From Bradyrhizobium algeriense (GTDB lineage Bacteria; Pseudomonadota; Alphaproteobacteria; Rhizobiales; Xanthobacteraceae): a stretch of DNA of 64,000 nucleotides. This document shows, piece after piece, positions 8,140 to 17,921 of the stretch. The notes beneath the pieces were generated by a model. The model saw only the letters and a program-made list of their open reading frames with translations, made no database searches and was not told the origin of the DNA. Each line of letters starts with the position of its first letter. The stretch's first letter is position 1. The DNA is taken from the NCBI RefSeq assembly GCF_003062295.1, contig NZ_PYCN01000008.1, forward strand, positions 1 to 64,000, read 5' to 3'. Position numbers and translations under genes: made by a program.

Positions 8140-8931
8140 ATGATGGCGACCTCGGCGCTCGAGCAGACCCTGCGGCACGATCGCCTGATCGTGGCCATCG
8201 GAATAGCCGTCGTCGTTGCGTTCTCCTGGGGCTATCTGATTGCCGGCGCAGGCATCGACATGAGCATGGCCGACATGTCGATGGACCCTGAGCCGTGGTC
8301 GCCGGCCCAGGCATGGCTCATGTTCGCGATGTGGTGGGTGATGATGGTCGCGATGATGGTGCCCAGCGCAGCCCCCATGATCCTGCTGTTCGCCGCCATC
8401 AAGCGCAGGCAGGCGACCGCGGACAGTCCCGTCATCTCAAGCTGGCTGTTTCTCGCCGGCTATCTCGTGATCTGGGCAGGCTTTAGTCTCGTCGCTGTCT
8501 CGGTGCAGTGGGCACTTGAACAGTCTGGATTGCTGTCCGGCATGATGGCGAGCACCAGCAATTTGCTCGCCGGGATCATCCTGCTTGCGGCCGGGCTCTA
8601 CCAGTTCACCCCGATCAAGCGCGCCTGTCTGCGCTACTGCCAGAGCCCGGTGTTCTTCCTGAGCCGACACTGGCAACCGGGCGCCATCGGGGCGCTGCGC
8701 ATGGGCTTCCGCCACGGCGGCTATTGCGTCGGCTGCTGCTGGTTCCTGATGGCGCTGCTGTTCGTGGTCGGCGTCATGAACCTGGCCTGGGTCGCGGCGG
8801 TCGCGATCTATGTCGGGTTGGAGAAATTGCTGCCGCGCAGCCCATGGCTCAGCCGCGCCGTAGGCGTGGGGCTGATTGTGGCCGGCGGCGCGGTGCTGGT
8901 GCACAGTTTCGGTGCCACCGCGTCCTTGTAG
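8140..8931 (+). CDS. DUF2182 polytopic membrane protein, predicted metal-binding
   Basis: 263 residues with about seven hydrophobic segments (first at 17-37, last near 240-258). The first periplasmic loop is Met/Asp-rich (GIDMSMADMSMDPEP) and the second helix is Met-rich (MFAMWWVMMVAMMVPSA), as in DUF2182 proteins, which are described as predicted metal-binding. Further marks are YQFTPIKRACLRYCQSP and the Gly/Cys-rich GFRHGGYCVGCCWFLM. Probably in an operon with the DUF1326 gene. Two ATGs are adjacent (8140, 8143). Confidence 0.85.
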   Translation: MMATSALEQTLRHDRLIVAIGIAVVVAFSWGYLIAGAGIDMSMADMSMDPEPWSPAQAWLMFAMWWVMMVAMMVPSAAPMILLFAAIKRRQATADSPVISSWLFLAGYLVIWAGFSLVAVSVQWALEQSGLLSGMMASTSNLLAGIILLAAGLYQFTPIKRACLRYCQSPVFFLSRHWQPGAIGALRMGFRHGGYCVGCCWFLMALLFVVGVMNLAWVAAVAIYVGLEKLLPRSPWLSRAVGVGLIVAGGAVLVHSFGATASL

Positions 8932-8990
8932 CTCGTCTCGGACACCGCGGCGCTCGATGCTTGATTGGCCGCAACACGATCGTCATCGGA

Positions 8991-9881
8991 CTAGGCAGCC
9001 TGGCCATTGCCCCTTGCCGTCTTCGTCTCTCGAACGGGCGGCAAGCCGAACATGCGTCCGTATTCCCGGGTGAACTGAGAGACGCTCTGGTAGCCGACCG
9101 CGAATGCCGCGCTGCTCGCGGTCACGCCATCCGACAACATCAGCCGTCTCGCCTCGATCAGACGCAATTGTTTCTGGAACTGCAGCGGAGAAAGCGACGT
9201 CACGGTGCGAAAGTGCTGGTGGAAGGACGCTGGGCTCATCCCGGCAACAGCCGCCAGGTGCTCAACCCGCAATGGCTGAGCGAACTGGGCTCGAAGCACC
9301 GCGACCGCGCGCGCCACACGCTGCACATGGCCGTCCGGCCAGCCAAGATGTCGGATCGTCGCCCCGTGCCGTCCGGCCAGGAGCCAGTAGTGCATCTCAC
9401 GCACCAACTGTGCGCGCAGCACTGGCACCGATGCCGGGCGCTCAATCAGGCGCATCAGCCGAAGCGCCGCGTCGGTGACCTCGGCATCGGTCGGCTGGTG
9501 GCGCACCGGCGCGCCCTCGGCGACCGGCACGGCCTCCATCTCCACGCCGAGGTCTGCGATCAGGGCCGGATCCAGGTCCAATACAAGCGAGAAGTAGGGC
9601 GCTGCGATGCCGGCCCGCGTGACCTGGCTCACCGTTGGCACGTCAGCCGTGATCAGCAGAGAGTCGCCGGCGCTGAACGTGAAAGCCCGATTGCCCATCG
9701 TCACATGCTTGGTTCCCTGCAGCACGAGGCAGACGAGCGGTCGGGAGATCGCGTAGTCCAGGCCGCTAGGTGCGGTCGCACGAATGGTCGTCAGGCCAGG
9801 AATTGGGGTTCGAGCAACCCCGGCCGGATCGGCAAAGGCCTCCGCGTATCGGCGAACAACCTTGAGGAGAGTATCGGTCAT
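8991..9881 (-). CDS. AraC-family transcriptional regulator
   Basis: 296 residues. The N-terminal half (TTIRATAPSGLDYAISRPLVCLVLQG, then TFSAGDSLLITADVPTVSQV) matches the AraC-type N-terminal ligand domain. The C-terminal ~100 residues hold two helix-turn-helix motifs: LRVEHLAAVAGMSPASFHQHF and SAAFAVGYQSVSQFTREYGRMFG. It is divergent from the SDR gene at 10019 with a 137-base shared promoter region, the usual arrangement for AraC activators of a single oxidoreductase. The inducer is unknown. Confidence 0.92.
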   Translation of the reverse strand: MTDTLLKVVRRYAEAFADPAGVARTPIPGLTTIRATAPSGLDYAISRPLVCLVLQGTKHVTMGNRAFTFSAGDSLLITADVPTVSQVTRAGIAAPYFSLVLDLDPALIADLGVEMEAVPVAEGAPVRHQPTDAEVTDAALRLMRLIERPASVPVLRAQLVREMHYWLLAGRHGATIRHLGWPDGHVQRVARAVAVLRAQFAQPLRVEHLAAVAGMSPASFHQHFRTVTSLSPLQFQKQLRLIEARRLMLSDGVTASSAAFAVGYQSVSQFTREYGRMFGLPPVRETKTARGNGQAA

Positions 9882-10018
9882 GCGGCGATCCTACTGCGCT
9901 TGAACCGATGCGTAAATTCGATCTGTAGGAATAGGCAAGGATTGTCGAGGTTCCGGCAACAAAGACAGGCTCCCGGGCTGCATATCAGCGTCGCCACCCA
10001 AGCAACAGGAGCCTAGCC

Positions 10019-10774
10019 ATGAACAAGATCGCTCTCATCACCGGAGCAAGCCGCGGGCTTGGCCGGAACACTGCGCTCAACATCGCCCGCAAGGGTAGCG
10101 ACGTCATCATCACTTATCAGAGCCGCGAGGAAGACGCTCGAGCCGTCGTCGCCGAGATCGTGGCGACGGGTCGCGAGGCGATCGCACTCCAGCTCGATGT
10201 TAGCGATATCTCTGCGTTCAAGCCTTTCGCTGACCGGCTGCGGACTGCGCTGCGGAAGACCTGGCAGCGCGATACGTTCGATCACCTTGTCAACAACGCC
10301 GGCCATGGTGACATGGCGTTGATCGCGGAGACGACCGAAACGCAGTTCGACAAGCTGGTTGACGTCCATTTCAAGGGCGTGTTTTTCCTCACTCAGGCAC
10401 TGTTGCCGCTGATCACGGACGGCGGCCGGATCGTGAACCTGTCCTCCGGCCTAACCCGCATCTCCTTCCCCGGCTTCTCCGTCTATTCGGCTGTGAAGGG
10501 TGCGGTCGAGGTGCTCAGCGTTTACATGGCGAAGGAACTCGGCAGTCGCGGCATCGCGGTCAATACCGTGGCGCCGGGCGCGATCGAGACAGACTTCCTC
10601 GGAGGGGCCGTCCGCGACACGCCGGATCTCAACAACACCTTCGCGGGCATGACTGCCCTTGGTCGTGCCGGTGTGCCTGATGACATCGGCCCGATGATCG
10701 CGAGCCTGCTGACCGACGACAACCGCTGGATCAACGCCCAGCGGATCGAAGTCTCCGGCGGCCAGGTCATTTGA
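10019..10774 (+). CDS. SDR-family NAD(P)-dependent oxidoreductase
   Basis: 251 residues, a classical short-chain dehydrogenase. TGASRGLGRN is the Rossmann Gly motif, NNAGHGD the NNAG motif, and YSAVK supplies the catalytic Tyr and Lys with the Ser in NLSSGLTR. The C-terminus (NTVAPGAIETDFLGG) is the usual substrate loop. The substrate is not predictable. It starts 3 bases after a TAG at the end of a short leader and is probably controlled by the divergent AraC regulator. Confidence 0.92.
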   Translation: MNKIALITGASRGLGRNTALNIARKGSDVIITYQSREEDARAVVAEIVATGREAIALQLDVSDISAFKPFADRLRTALRKTWQRDTFDHLVNNAGHGDMALIAETTETQFDKLVDVHFKGVFFLTQALLPLITDGGRIVNLSSGLTRISFPGFSVYSAVKGAVEVLSVYMAKELGSRGIAVNTVAPGAIETDFLGGAVRDTPDLNNTFAGMTALGRAGVPDDIGPMIASLLTDDNRWINAQRIEVSGGQVI

Positions 10775-10907
10775 CCGATATGCTGGACCGCATCGCCCCC
10801 TTGTGTCACGCTCACTGAAGGCGCTGCCTGCGCGCTACGCGGTCCTGATCGGCTGAACCGCGACGAGTTGCTCGCCCACCAGACAGCGTGACAACTAAGA
10901 CGCCTGG

Positions 10908-11570
10908 CTACACCGCGACGAGCTGCCCGGCCGCGCTGCTGGCGCGTTTGGCCTTCTTCACCTTCGAAGGCCCGAACAGACTGCCCGCGGCAAGGCCGGC
11001 GGTATCGGCGACGTCGGGATCGCGCGAGACCATGGCGGCGACGATGGCGCCGTCGATCAACAATGCAAGTTGATGGGCCAGCATTTGCGGTTCGGCCGCC
11101 CCCATCTCGCCGGCGAGATTTTCGATATGGGCCAGCACCACTTTCTTGTGGCGCAGTGCGATATTGCGGAACTGCTTGGCGTCCTTGTCGTGCTCGGCGA
11201 CCGCGTTGATGAAGGGGCAGCCGTAGAAGCGCTCCTCGGCGAACCAGCACTTCAGCGCCGGAAAGATCCGCGTCAATTTCGCCTGCGCGTCGCCGCCGCC
11301 ATCTTCCATCGCGCCGATGAACCATTCGCGCCACGCCTTGCCTTCGCTCTCCAGCACGGCGTTGACGAGGTTGGTCTTCGATCCGAACAATTTGTAGAGC
11401 GTGGTCTTGGCGGTGCCGGCCTCGTCGATGATGGCATCGATGCCGGTGGCGTTGATGCCATTCTTGCAGAACAGATGCGTCGCCGCGCTAAGCAGGCGTC
11501 CGCGCGCGGATTCCTCATCGCCTGCGCCGCGTGCCGCGACAGATTTCCTCTTTGAAACCGATTTGCCCAT
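10908..11570 (-). CDS. TetR-family repressor
   Basis: 220 residues. The N-terminal DNA-binding domain is clear: RGRLLSAATHLFCKNGINAT, then IIDEAGTAKTTLYKLFGSKTNLV. The ligand domain contains ERFYGCPFINAVAEH. It is divergent from the OsmC/acyl-CoA dehydrogenase/rhodanese operon, with a 224-base intergenic region, and is the natural candidate for its local regulator. The C-terminal tail KVKKAKRASSAAGQLVAV is basic and probably disordered. Confidence 0.92.
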   Translation of the reverse strand: MGKSVSKRKSVAARGAGDEESARGRLLSAATHLFCKNGINATGIDAIIDEAGTAKTTLYKLFGSKTNLVNAVLESEGKAWREWFIGAMEDGGGDAQAKLTRIFPALKCWFAEERFYGCPFINAVAEHDKDAKQFRNIALRHKKVVLAHIENLAGEMGAAEPQMLAHQLALLIDGAIVAAMVSRDPDVADTAGLAAGSLFGPSKVKKAKRASSAAGQLVAV

Positions 11571-11740
11571 GCGCCGCAGTTAATCGGAGCGCCGCGCAAT
11601 CATCAAGTCGCATCTTTGCGCCGAAATTAATCGCAGGCACGCGGCAGTTGCTTCGTGCCTGTGCAGCGCGGCGCTGACCAATTTCCGTGCAGCGATCGCT
11701 AAGCGGCGGGAGGGCTTCGCCTTTTGGTTTTGAACCGATC

Positions 11741-11756
11741 TGGCACGCTTAATGCA
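11741..11756 (+). promoter_or_regulatory. Candidate sigma-54 (-24/-12) promoter for the OsmC operon
   Basis: TGGCACG-CTTA-ATGCA matches the sigma-54 consensus TGGCACG-N4-TTGCW at all but one position. The invariant GG (11742-11743) and GC (11754-11755) have the correct 12-base register. The expected start of transcription is near 11767, leaving a 28-base leader with an AGGGAG RBS before ATG 11795. A bEBP binding site was not identified. Confidence 0.55.
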
Positions 11757-11794
11757 GGAAACAGAACGTTCGGTATCCTACCCTAGGGAGAGAA

Positions 11795-12340
11795 ATGATG
11801 ACCGCGGTCGCTCAAAAAACGGTGCTTACAGGCTGCCTGGCGCCGATCGACAAAAACGGGCTGGAACAGCTCATCGCCAACGGCAAGGCCAATCCGAAGG
11901 TCATCAAGACCTTGAAGTGCAAGACGGTGGCGGAAGGCAAGTTCCGCCACGCCAACTACATCCGCAACCTCGCGCCCTATATCGTCGACGAGCCGCCGGG
12001 CCTGCTCGGCGACGACACCGCGCCCAATCCGTCGGAAGCATCACTCGCCGCGCTCGGCTCCTGCCTTGCGGTCGGCCTGCACGCCAACGCCGTTCACCGC
12101 GGCTGGATCGTCAACAAGCTCGAACTCGAACTCGAGGGCGATCTCAACATCACGGCGGTGTGGGGCACCGGTGACGTCAGCGAGAAGCCGGTCGGCTTCA
12201 CCGACGTGCGGGTCAAGGTCGACATGGAATGCGAGGGCATTCCGAAGGCCGAGATCGACGCGCTGGTGGCTCACGTCAAGCAGTGGTCGCCGGTCGCCAA
12301 CACCTTTACCCGCCCGGTCAATCTCGAAGTCAGCGCGTAG
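11795..12340 (+). CDS. OsmC-family protein
   Basis: 181 residues. PSEASLAALGSCLAVGLHANA carries one family Cys, and the overall layout (RHANYIRNLAPYIVDEPPGLLGDD, then LNITAVWG and VSEKPVGFTDVRVKVDME) is that of OsmC/YhfA proteins. OsmC/Ohr proteins reduce organic hydroperoxides with two Cys; here the second Cys would be in the KVDMECEG strand rather than the first helix, so peroxidase activity is uncertain. First gene of a tight operon with the acyl-CoA dehydrogenase and the rhodanese. Two adjacent ATGs (11795, 11798); the second has the better RBS spacing. Confidence 0.85.
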   Translation: MMTAVAQKTVLTGCLAPIDKNGLEQLIANGKANPKVIKTLKCKTVAEGKFRHANYIRNLAPYIVDEPPGLLGDDTAPNPSEASLAALGSCLAVGLHANAVHRGWIVNKLELELEGDLNITAVWGTGDVSEKPVGFTDVRVKVDMECEGIPKAEIDALVAHVKQWSPVANTFTRPVNLEVSA

Positions 12341-12376
12341 GCGGCCACGGCAGGCCAATGAGGTGTGGAGGGGTTG

Positions 12377-13501
12377 ATGGGTTCACTGGCGGTATCCCGG
12401 CTCGCGATTGACGCAACTCTGCCATCGGCGTCGATCGCCGATCAGGTAGCAGTGATTGCGCGCAAAGAACTCGCACCCCAGGCGCTGGCGATCGACGAGG
12501 GCACACTCTACCCCGATGCCTTGCTCCGGCGGCTCGGCGAAGCCGGCGCCTGGGGCAGCCACCAACCGGTGAATGGCGCGGCCGATCTGCGCTGCGCCAT
12601 TCAATCGATCGCAGCGCTTGGCGAAGTCTGCGGCGCCACCGCCTTCATGGCGTGGTGCCAGAACACGCTGGTCTGGTACGCCTCGAATTCGGGCAATCCA
12701 AAACTCGTCGCCAAATTCGCCGATAAGTTCGCCAGCGGCGAAATTCTCGGCGGCACCGGGCTGTCCAACCCGATGAAGAGTTTTTTCGGCATCGAGAAGC
12801 TGAAACTGAAAGGACGCAAGGTCGAGGGCGGTTACGTCGTGCGCGGCGCGCTGCCCTGGGTGTCAAATCTGGGCGCCGAGCATTTCTTCGGCACCATCTT
12901 CGAGCGCGAGGATGGGCCCGGCGGCATCGTGATGTTCCTTGCCGATTGCTCCAATCCAGCGATCACGCTGCAGCCGTGCAAGCCGTTCCTCGCGATGGAC
13001 GGCACCGGCACCTACGGCGTGCAGTTTCGCGATGTCTTCGTGCCGGACGAATTGATTCTGGCCGAGCCGGCAGGACCCTTTGTCAAAAAAATCCGCGCCG
13101 GCTTCATTCTGCTGCAGGCCGGCATGGCGCTCGGCCTGATCAAGGATTGCATCCAGATCATGGACGAGCTCGCGGCGCCGCTCGGCCACGTCAACCGCTA
13201 TCTGCCGCAGCAACCACTGCAGTTCCGCGAACTCCATGCCGAGTTCGAGAAGGAGACGATGGCGCTCGCGCACGATCCCTACAACACCGACGACAGCTAT
13301 TGGCGCCGTGTCGTGGCGCTGCGGCTGCGCCTTGGCGACGCCAGTGTCGCGGCCGCCCACGCGGCGATGCTCCATTGCGGCGCGCGCGGCTACCTGAAGA
13401 GCCACCGCGCCCAGCGCCGGCTTCGCGAGGCCTATTTCGTTGCCATCGTCACCCCCGCCACCAAGCAGCTTCGCAAGATGCTGGCTGGCGACGAGCACTA
13501 A
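12377..13501 (+). CDS. Acyl-CoA dehydrogenase-family flavoprotein
   Basis: About 374 residues. Matches the acyl-CoA dehydrogenase fold: N-terminal helical region (VIARKELAPQALAIDEG), then GGTGLSNPMK in the middle beta domain, RDVFVPDELILAEP, and a C-terminal helical domain ending RRLREAYFVAIVTPATKQLR. An obvious Glu catalytic base could not be assigned, so the substrate need not be a CoA ester; related flavoproteins in sulfur-related operons act as monooxygenases. The frame opens at GTG 12365, but ATG 12377 with GGAGGGG 5 bases upstream is the better start. Flanked by OsmC (36-base gap) and rhodanese genes. Confidence 0.8.
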   Translation: MGSLAVSRLAIDATLPSASIADQVAVIARKELAPQALAIDEGTLYPDALLRRLGEAGAWGSHQPVNGAADLRCAIQSIAALGEVCGATAFMAWCQNTLVWYASNSGNPKLVAKFADKFASGEILGGTGLSNPMKSFFGIEKLKLKGRKVEGGYVVRGALPWVSNLGAEHFFGTIFEREDGPGGIVMFLADCSNPAITLQPCKPFLAMDGTGTYGVQFRDVFVPDELILAEPAGPFVKKIRAGFILLQAGMALGLIKDCIQIMDELAAPLGHVNRYLPQQPLQFRELHAEFEKETMALAHDPYNTDDSYWRRVVALRLRLGDASVAAAHAAMLHCGARGYLKSHRAQRRLREAYFVAIVTPATKQLRKMLAGDEH

Positions 13502-13550
13502 AGGATTTCCGACCGACCCAACCAGCAACCACAAACAGGAGAGGCCTGCC

Positions 13551-14429
13551 ATGACGGACGTTCTGATTACTGCCGGCGAACTCGCGGAATTCCTCACGAA
13601 AGAGCCGTGTGTCATCATCGACACCCGCAATCCCGAAGCCTACGGCGCGGGGCATCTCGCCGGCGCCGTCAATGTCCATGAAATCTTCACTTATCTGGCG
13701 ACCTCGACGCCGGAAGGCATTCACGAACTGAAGACGAAATTCGCCGACGCGTTCGGCGCTGCCGGATTGTCCGGCAAGGAAACCGCCGTCATCTACGAAC
13801 AGTCGATGAATTCCGGTTTCGGCCAGTCCTGCCGCGGCTATTACCTGCTGACCATGCTCGGCTATCCCAAGATCAAGGTGTTGCATGGTGGCTACGATGC
13901 CTGGGCGGCAGCGGGCCTGCCGGTGACCACGGACGTGCCGTCGCCGGTAAAGGCGTCGTTCACGGTCGTACCTGAAGCGGGCGACATCCTGATCGACGCC
14001 AAGACCATGCTCGCCGCCGTCGGCAAGCCTGGCATCGCGCTGCTCGACGTGCGCGACATCGACGAGTGGATCGGCGAAAGCTCGTCGCCTTATGGGAAGG
14101 ATTTTTGCCCGCGCAAGGGACGCATCCCCGGCGCCGTCTGGCTCGAGTGGTACCGCATGATGAAGCCGACCGCGGAAGGGCCGCGCTTCAAGTCGAAGAA
14201 CGAGATCCTGGCGGAATGCGCCACCGTCGGCATCACCGAGAATACGCCGGTTTATCTCTACTGCTTCAAGGGGGCGCGCGCCTCCAACACGTTCCTCGCC
14301 TTGAAGAACGCCGGCGTGAAGGATGTCCGGATGTATTTCGGTTCCTGGAACGAATGGTCGCGCGATCCGTCGCTGCCGATCGAGGAGGGGCTGCCGACGG
14401 AGGCCAAGCTCACCACCAAGGCGGCGTAA
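13551..14429 (+). CDS. Two-domain rhodanese (sulfurtransferase)
   Basis: 292 residues with two rhodanese modules. The N-terminal module (VIIDTRNPEAYGAGHLAGAVN) has a long loop without a clear active-site Cys. The C-terminal module (LLDVRDIDEW, then GRIPGAV) carries the active-site loop CFKGARAS, with Cys238 as the persulfide-bearing residue. Such enzymes move sulfur from thiosulfate or mercaptopyruvate to cyanide or another thiophile. ATG 13551 has an AGGAGAGG RBS; the frame extends upstream without one. Last gene of the operon, followed by a perfect hairpin at 14447. Confidence 0.9.
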   Translation: MTDVLITAGELAEFLTKEPCVIIDTRNPEAYGAGHLAGAVNVHEIFTYLATSTPEGIHELKTKFADAFGAAGLSGKETAVIYEQSMNSGFGQSCRGYYLLTMLGYPKIKVLHGGYDAWAAAGLPVTTDVPSPVKASFTVVPEAGDILIDAKTMLAAVGKPGIALLDVRDIDEWIGESSSPYGKDFCPRKGRIPGAVWLEWYRMMKPTAEGPRFKSKNEILAECATVGITENTPVYLYCFKGARASNTFLALKNAGVKDVRMYFGSWNEWSRDPSLPIEEGLPTEAKLTTKAA

Positions 14430-14446
14430 GGGCGCGTTGGATGTTT

Positions 14447-14474
14447 GCAGCCTGATTCGAGCGGATCAGGCTGC
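14447..14474 (+). terminator. Hairpin after the rhodanese gene
   Basis: GCAGCCTGAT and ATCAGGCTGC form a perfect 10-bp stem with an 8-base loop, 17 bases after the stop codon at 14429. No U-tract follows, so it may act as an mRNA 3' stabiliser rather than a classic terminator. Confidence 0.5.
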
Positions 14475-14591
14475 AACCCGCGGCGTCGAGATCGACGCAA
14501 CATCGCCATGTGGTGGAACCGCGCCACCGCGTCGCTCTGGCGTTCCCGGCCTCCAATGCGTATAATCGCGGCGCACTTGGTGGTCCCGCGA

Positions 14592-15203
14592 ATGTCTAAT
14601 TTCACACGCAGCTTAGGTCTCGCACTCGCCTTCGCGATGCTCTGTCTCGGCGGGCAAGCGGCCCACGCCCAGGCCTCGCCGGTGAACTACTGGATACCGG
14701 GCTGGCCGATGGGTTTCAGCGGCGACGCAGGCGAGAGCCCGAACGCTTACGGCAGCTTTCCGAGCTTCGATTTCCGCGACGTCGGAAACGTCTCTTCCTA
14801 TGCGCGGTACAATTTTTCGAATGGCTTTTTTGTCGGCAGCCAGCGCAGCAGCATGGGCCTCAGCGGCATCAGCCAGAGTGCGTTCGGTAGTTTCGGTTCG
14901 CTCTATAGCGAAGGCGTGCAGTTCGGCTACAGCTTGAAGAACAGCGGCTTGCCCGTCACCTTCTATGCCGGTTTCGACACGCTGAAATACAATACCGGCA
15001 TCGGCGGCCCGTTCGCGCCGTTCGATTCCAAGTCCGGCACGCTGCCGATCTCCAGCGTGAATGCCGGCGTCGAATTCCAGGCGACGTCGAATCTCAGCCT
15101 GTCGCTCGGGGTCGGCTACGTCCAGCAGTCGGGCCGGATCGACAGCGAGTTCAACTCGCTGCCTGGAGCCTCACCGTTCGCCATCGGCGGGCGGCGCTAT
15201 TAG
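14592..15203 (+). CDS. Outer-membrane beta-barrel-like protein
   Basis: About 203 residues from ATG 14592. A signal peptide (MSNFTRSLGLALAFAMLCLG, ending AAHAQ) is followed by a Gly/Ser/Phe/Tyr-rich sequence with alternating hydrophobic residues (SSYARYNFSNGFFVGSQ, YSLKNSGLPVTFYAGFDTL, LSLSLGVGYVQQSGRIDSEF). This is typical of a small porin-like barrel of the Omp25/OmpA-barrel type. It ends GGRRY rather than with a terminal Phe. The frame opens further upstream (14556 ATG), but that would put extra residues before the signal peptide. Confidence 0.7.
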   Translation: MSNFTRSLGLALAFAMLCLGGQAAHAQASPVNYWIPGWPMGFSGDAGESPNAYGSFPSFDFRDVGNVSSYARYNFSNGFFVGSQRSSMGLSGISQSAFGSFGSLYSEGVQFGYSLKNSGLPVTFYAGFDTLKYNTGIGGPFAPFDSKSGTLPISSVNAGVEFQATSNLSLSLGVGYVQQSGRIDSEFNSLPGASPFAIGGRRY

Positions 15204-15335
15204 GGCATGTGCCCGTAATTAAGTCAGGCCCGCTTTGCTCTCGGAAGGCGATTATCAAGCCGACATTGATGCATGTCGCCTTTGGACCCAAATGCCGGAC
15301 TTCGGCAGAGCGTCCAACCGAACCTGCACTTCACT

Positions 15336-15695
15336 TCACTCGTCCTCAAAGACATTTCCGTATGCTTGGCCTTTTTCGTCATCGCTCCGATGTGAGGACA
15401 ACCAAATTGGCTCGTCGCAGAGATTTTCACGTATCAAAGCAGCTACTAGCGCTTGACCCAGCAAAATTGGATCGCAAAGGACCAGGGGATGGCGCGTCAC
15501 AAAGCAATCCACGCGCCAATGGCGATTGAAACCCTCGATAAAATCAGGCTGCCAAGCGAAATAGCGCGCGACCGGAGTCAACGTCTTTCCGCTATCCGAG
15601 GCGTTGCGACGCACGTGATAAACCTCGCCCGATCGAGATTTGTCCGCGATTGTGCAGTCCGCTGAGAAGTCAGGATTGAGATCAAATCTCTTCAT
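15336..15695 (-). CDS. Hypothetical protein, 119 aa
   Basis: An open frame MKRFDLNPDFSADCTIADKS... with a balanced composition (Phe, Trp, Asp, Glu present) and an acceptable GGAG about 10 bases before ATG 15695. It has one hydrophobic stretch (HPLVLCDPILLGQALVAALI) and an acidic end (GNVFEDE). The local GC is lower than in the neighbouring genes, which points to a recently gained gene or spurious frame. No family recognised. The flanks (15204-15335 and 15696-15831) hold no gene I can support; the left flank resembles degenerate dispersed intergenic sequence of this genus. Confidence 0.4.
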   Translation of the reverse strand: MKRFDLNPDFSADCTIADKSRSGEVYHVRRNASDSGKTLTPVARYFAWQPDFIEGFNRHWRVDCFVTRHPLVLCDPILLGQALVAALIRENLCDEPIWLSSHRSDDEKGQAYGNVFEDE

Positions 15696-15831
15696 ATATC
15701 GCTCGGCTCCGGTTGAGATTTCCTATCACAGCCGTAACAAGGAGCGAGTTGTTCGGGTCACAAGCCACTGATCATGGTCAAGCCGGGTGGCTTTTCCGTG
15801 GGAAGCCGACGTTTTTGAGTACACGCGCCAA

Positions 15832-17754
<1,923 letters not shown>

Positions 17755-17765
17755 TTGATCGACTC

Positions 17766-17818
17766 CGAAAATTCGTAATCCAGCTACGATATTTCGTTTA
17801 TCACGAATTTTCGTAATC
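17766..17818. promoter_or_regulatory. Inverted repeat, probable activator (UAS) and autoregulatory site
   Basis: CGAAAATTCGT (17766-17776) and ACGAATTTTCG (17803-17813) form a perfect 11-bp inverted repeat. Each arm is also followed by TAATC, giving a direct repeat TTCGTAATC (17772-17780 and 17810-17818) spaced 38 bases. The centre lies about 110 bases upstream of the expected sigma-54 transcription start and 12 bases upstream of the activator's own ATG. This is the usual place for a bEBP enhancer that also allows autoregulation. Confidence 0.65.
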
Positions 17819-17872
17819 ACCAACGAAGCCGCAAATCCCTGCGACATCAACGTAATTGCCGAAGAAGAGGGC

Positions 17873-17888
17873 TGGCATGTGCCTTGCT
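17873..17888 (+). promoter_or_regulatory. Sigma-54 promoter of the cyanate transporter operon
   Basis: TGGCATG-TGCC-TTGCT matches the sigma-54 -24/-12 consensus (TGGCACG-N4-TTGCW) with a single change. The GG at 17874-17875 and GC at 17886-17887 have the required 12-base register. Predicted transcription start near 17899; the gene starts at 17922 after an AGGAGG RBS. A divergent bEBP gene and its putative enhancer lie directly upstream. Confidence 0.8.
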
Positions 17889-17921
17889 TAATTAGGGGGC
17901 AACGCCCGTGCAGGAGGTCTC

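Noticed and set aside
15209..15529. A 106-residue frame downstream of the outer-membrane protein gene
   Set aside because: It overlaps the opposite-strand candidate at 15336 and lies in what looks like degenerate dispersed repeat; no family or RBS.
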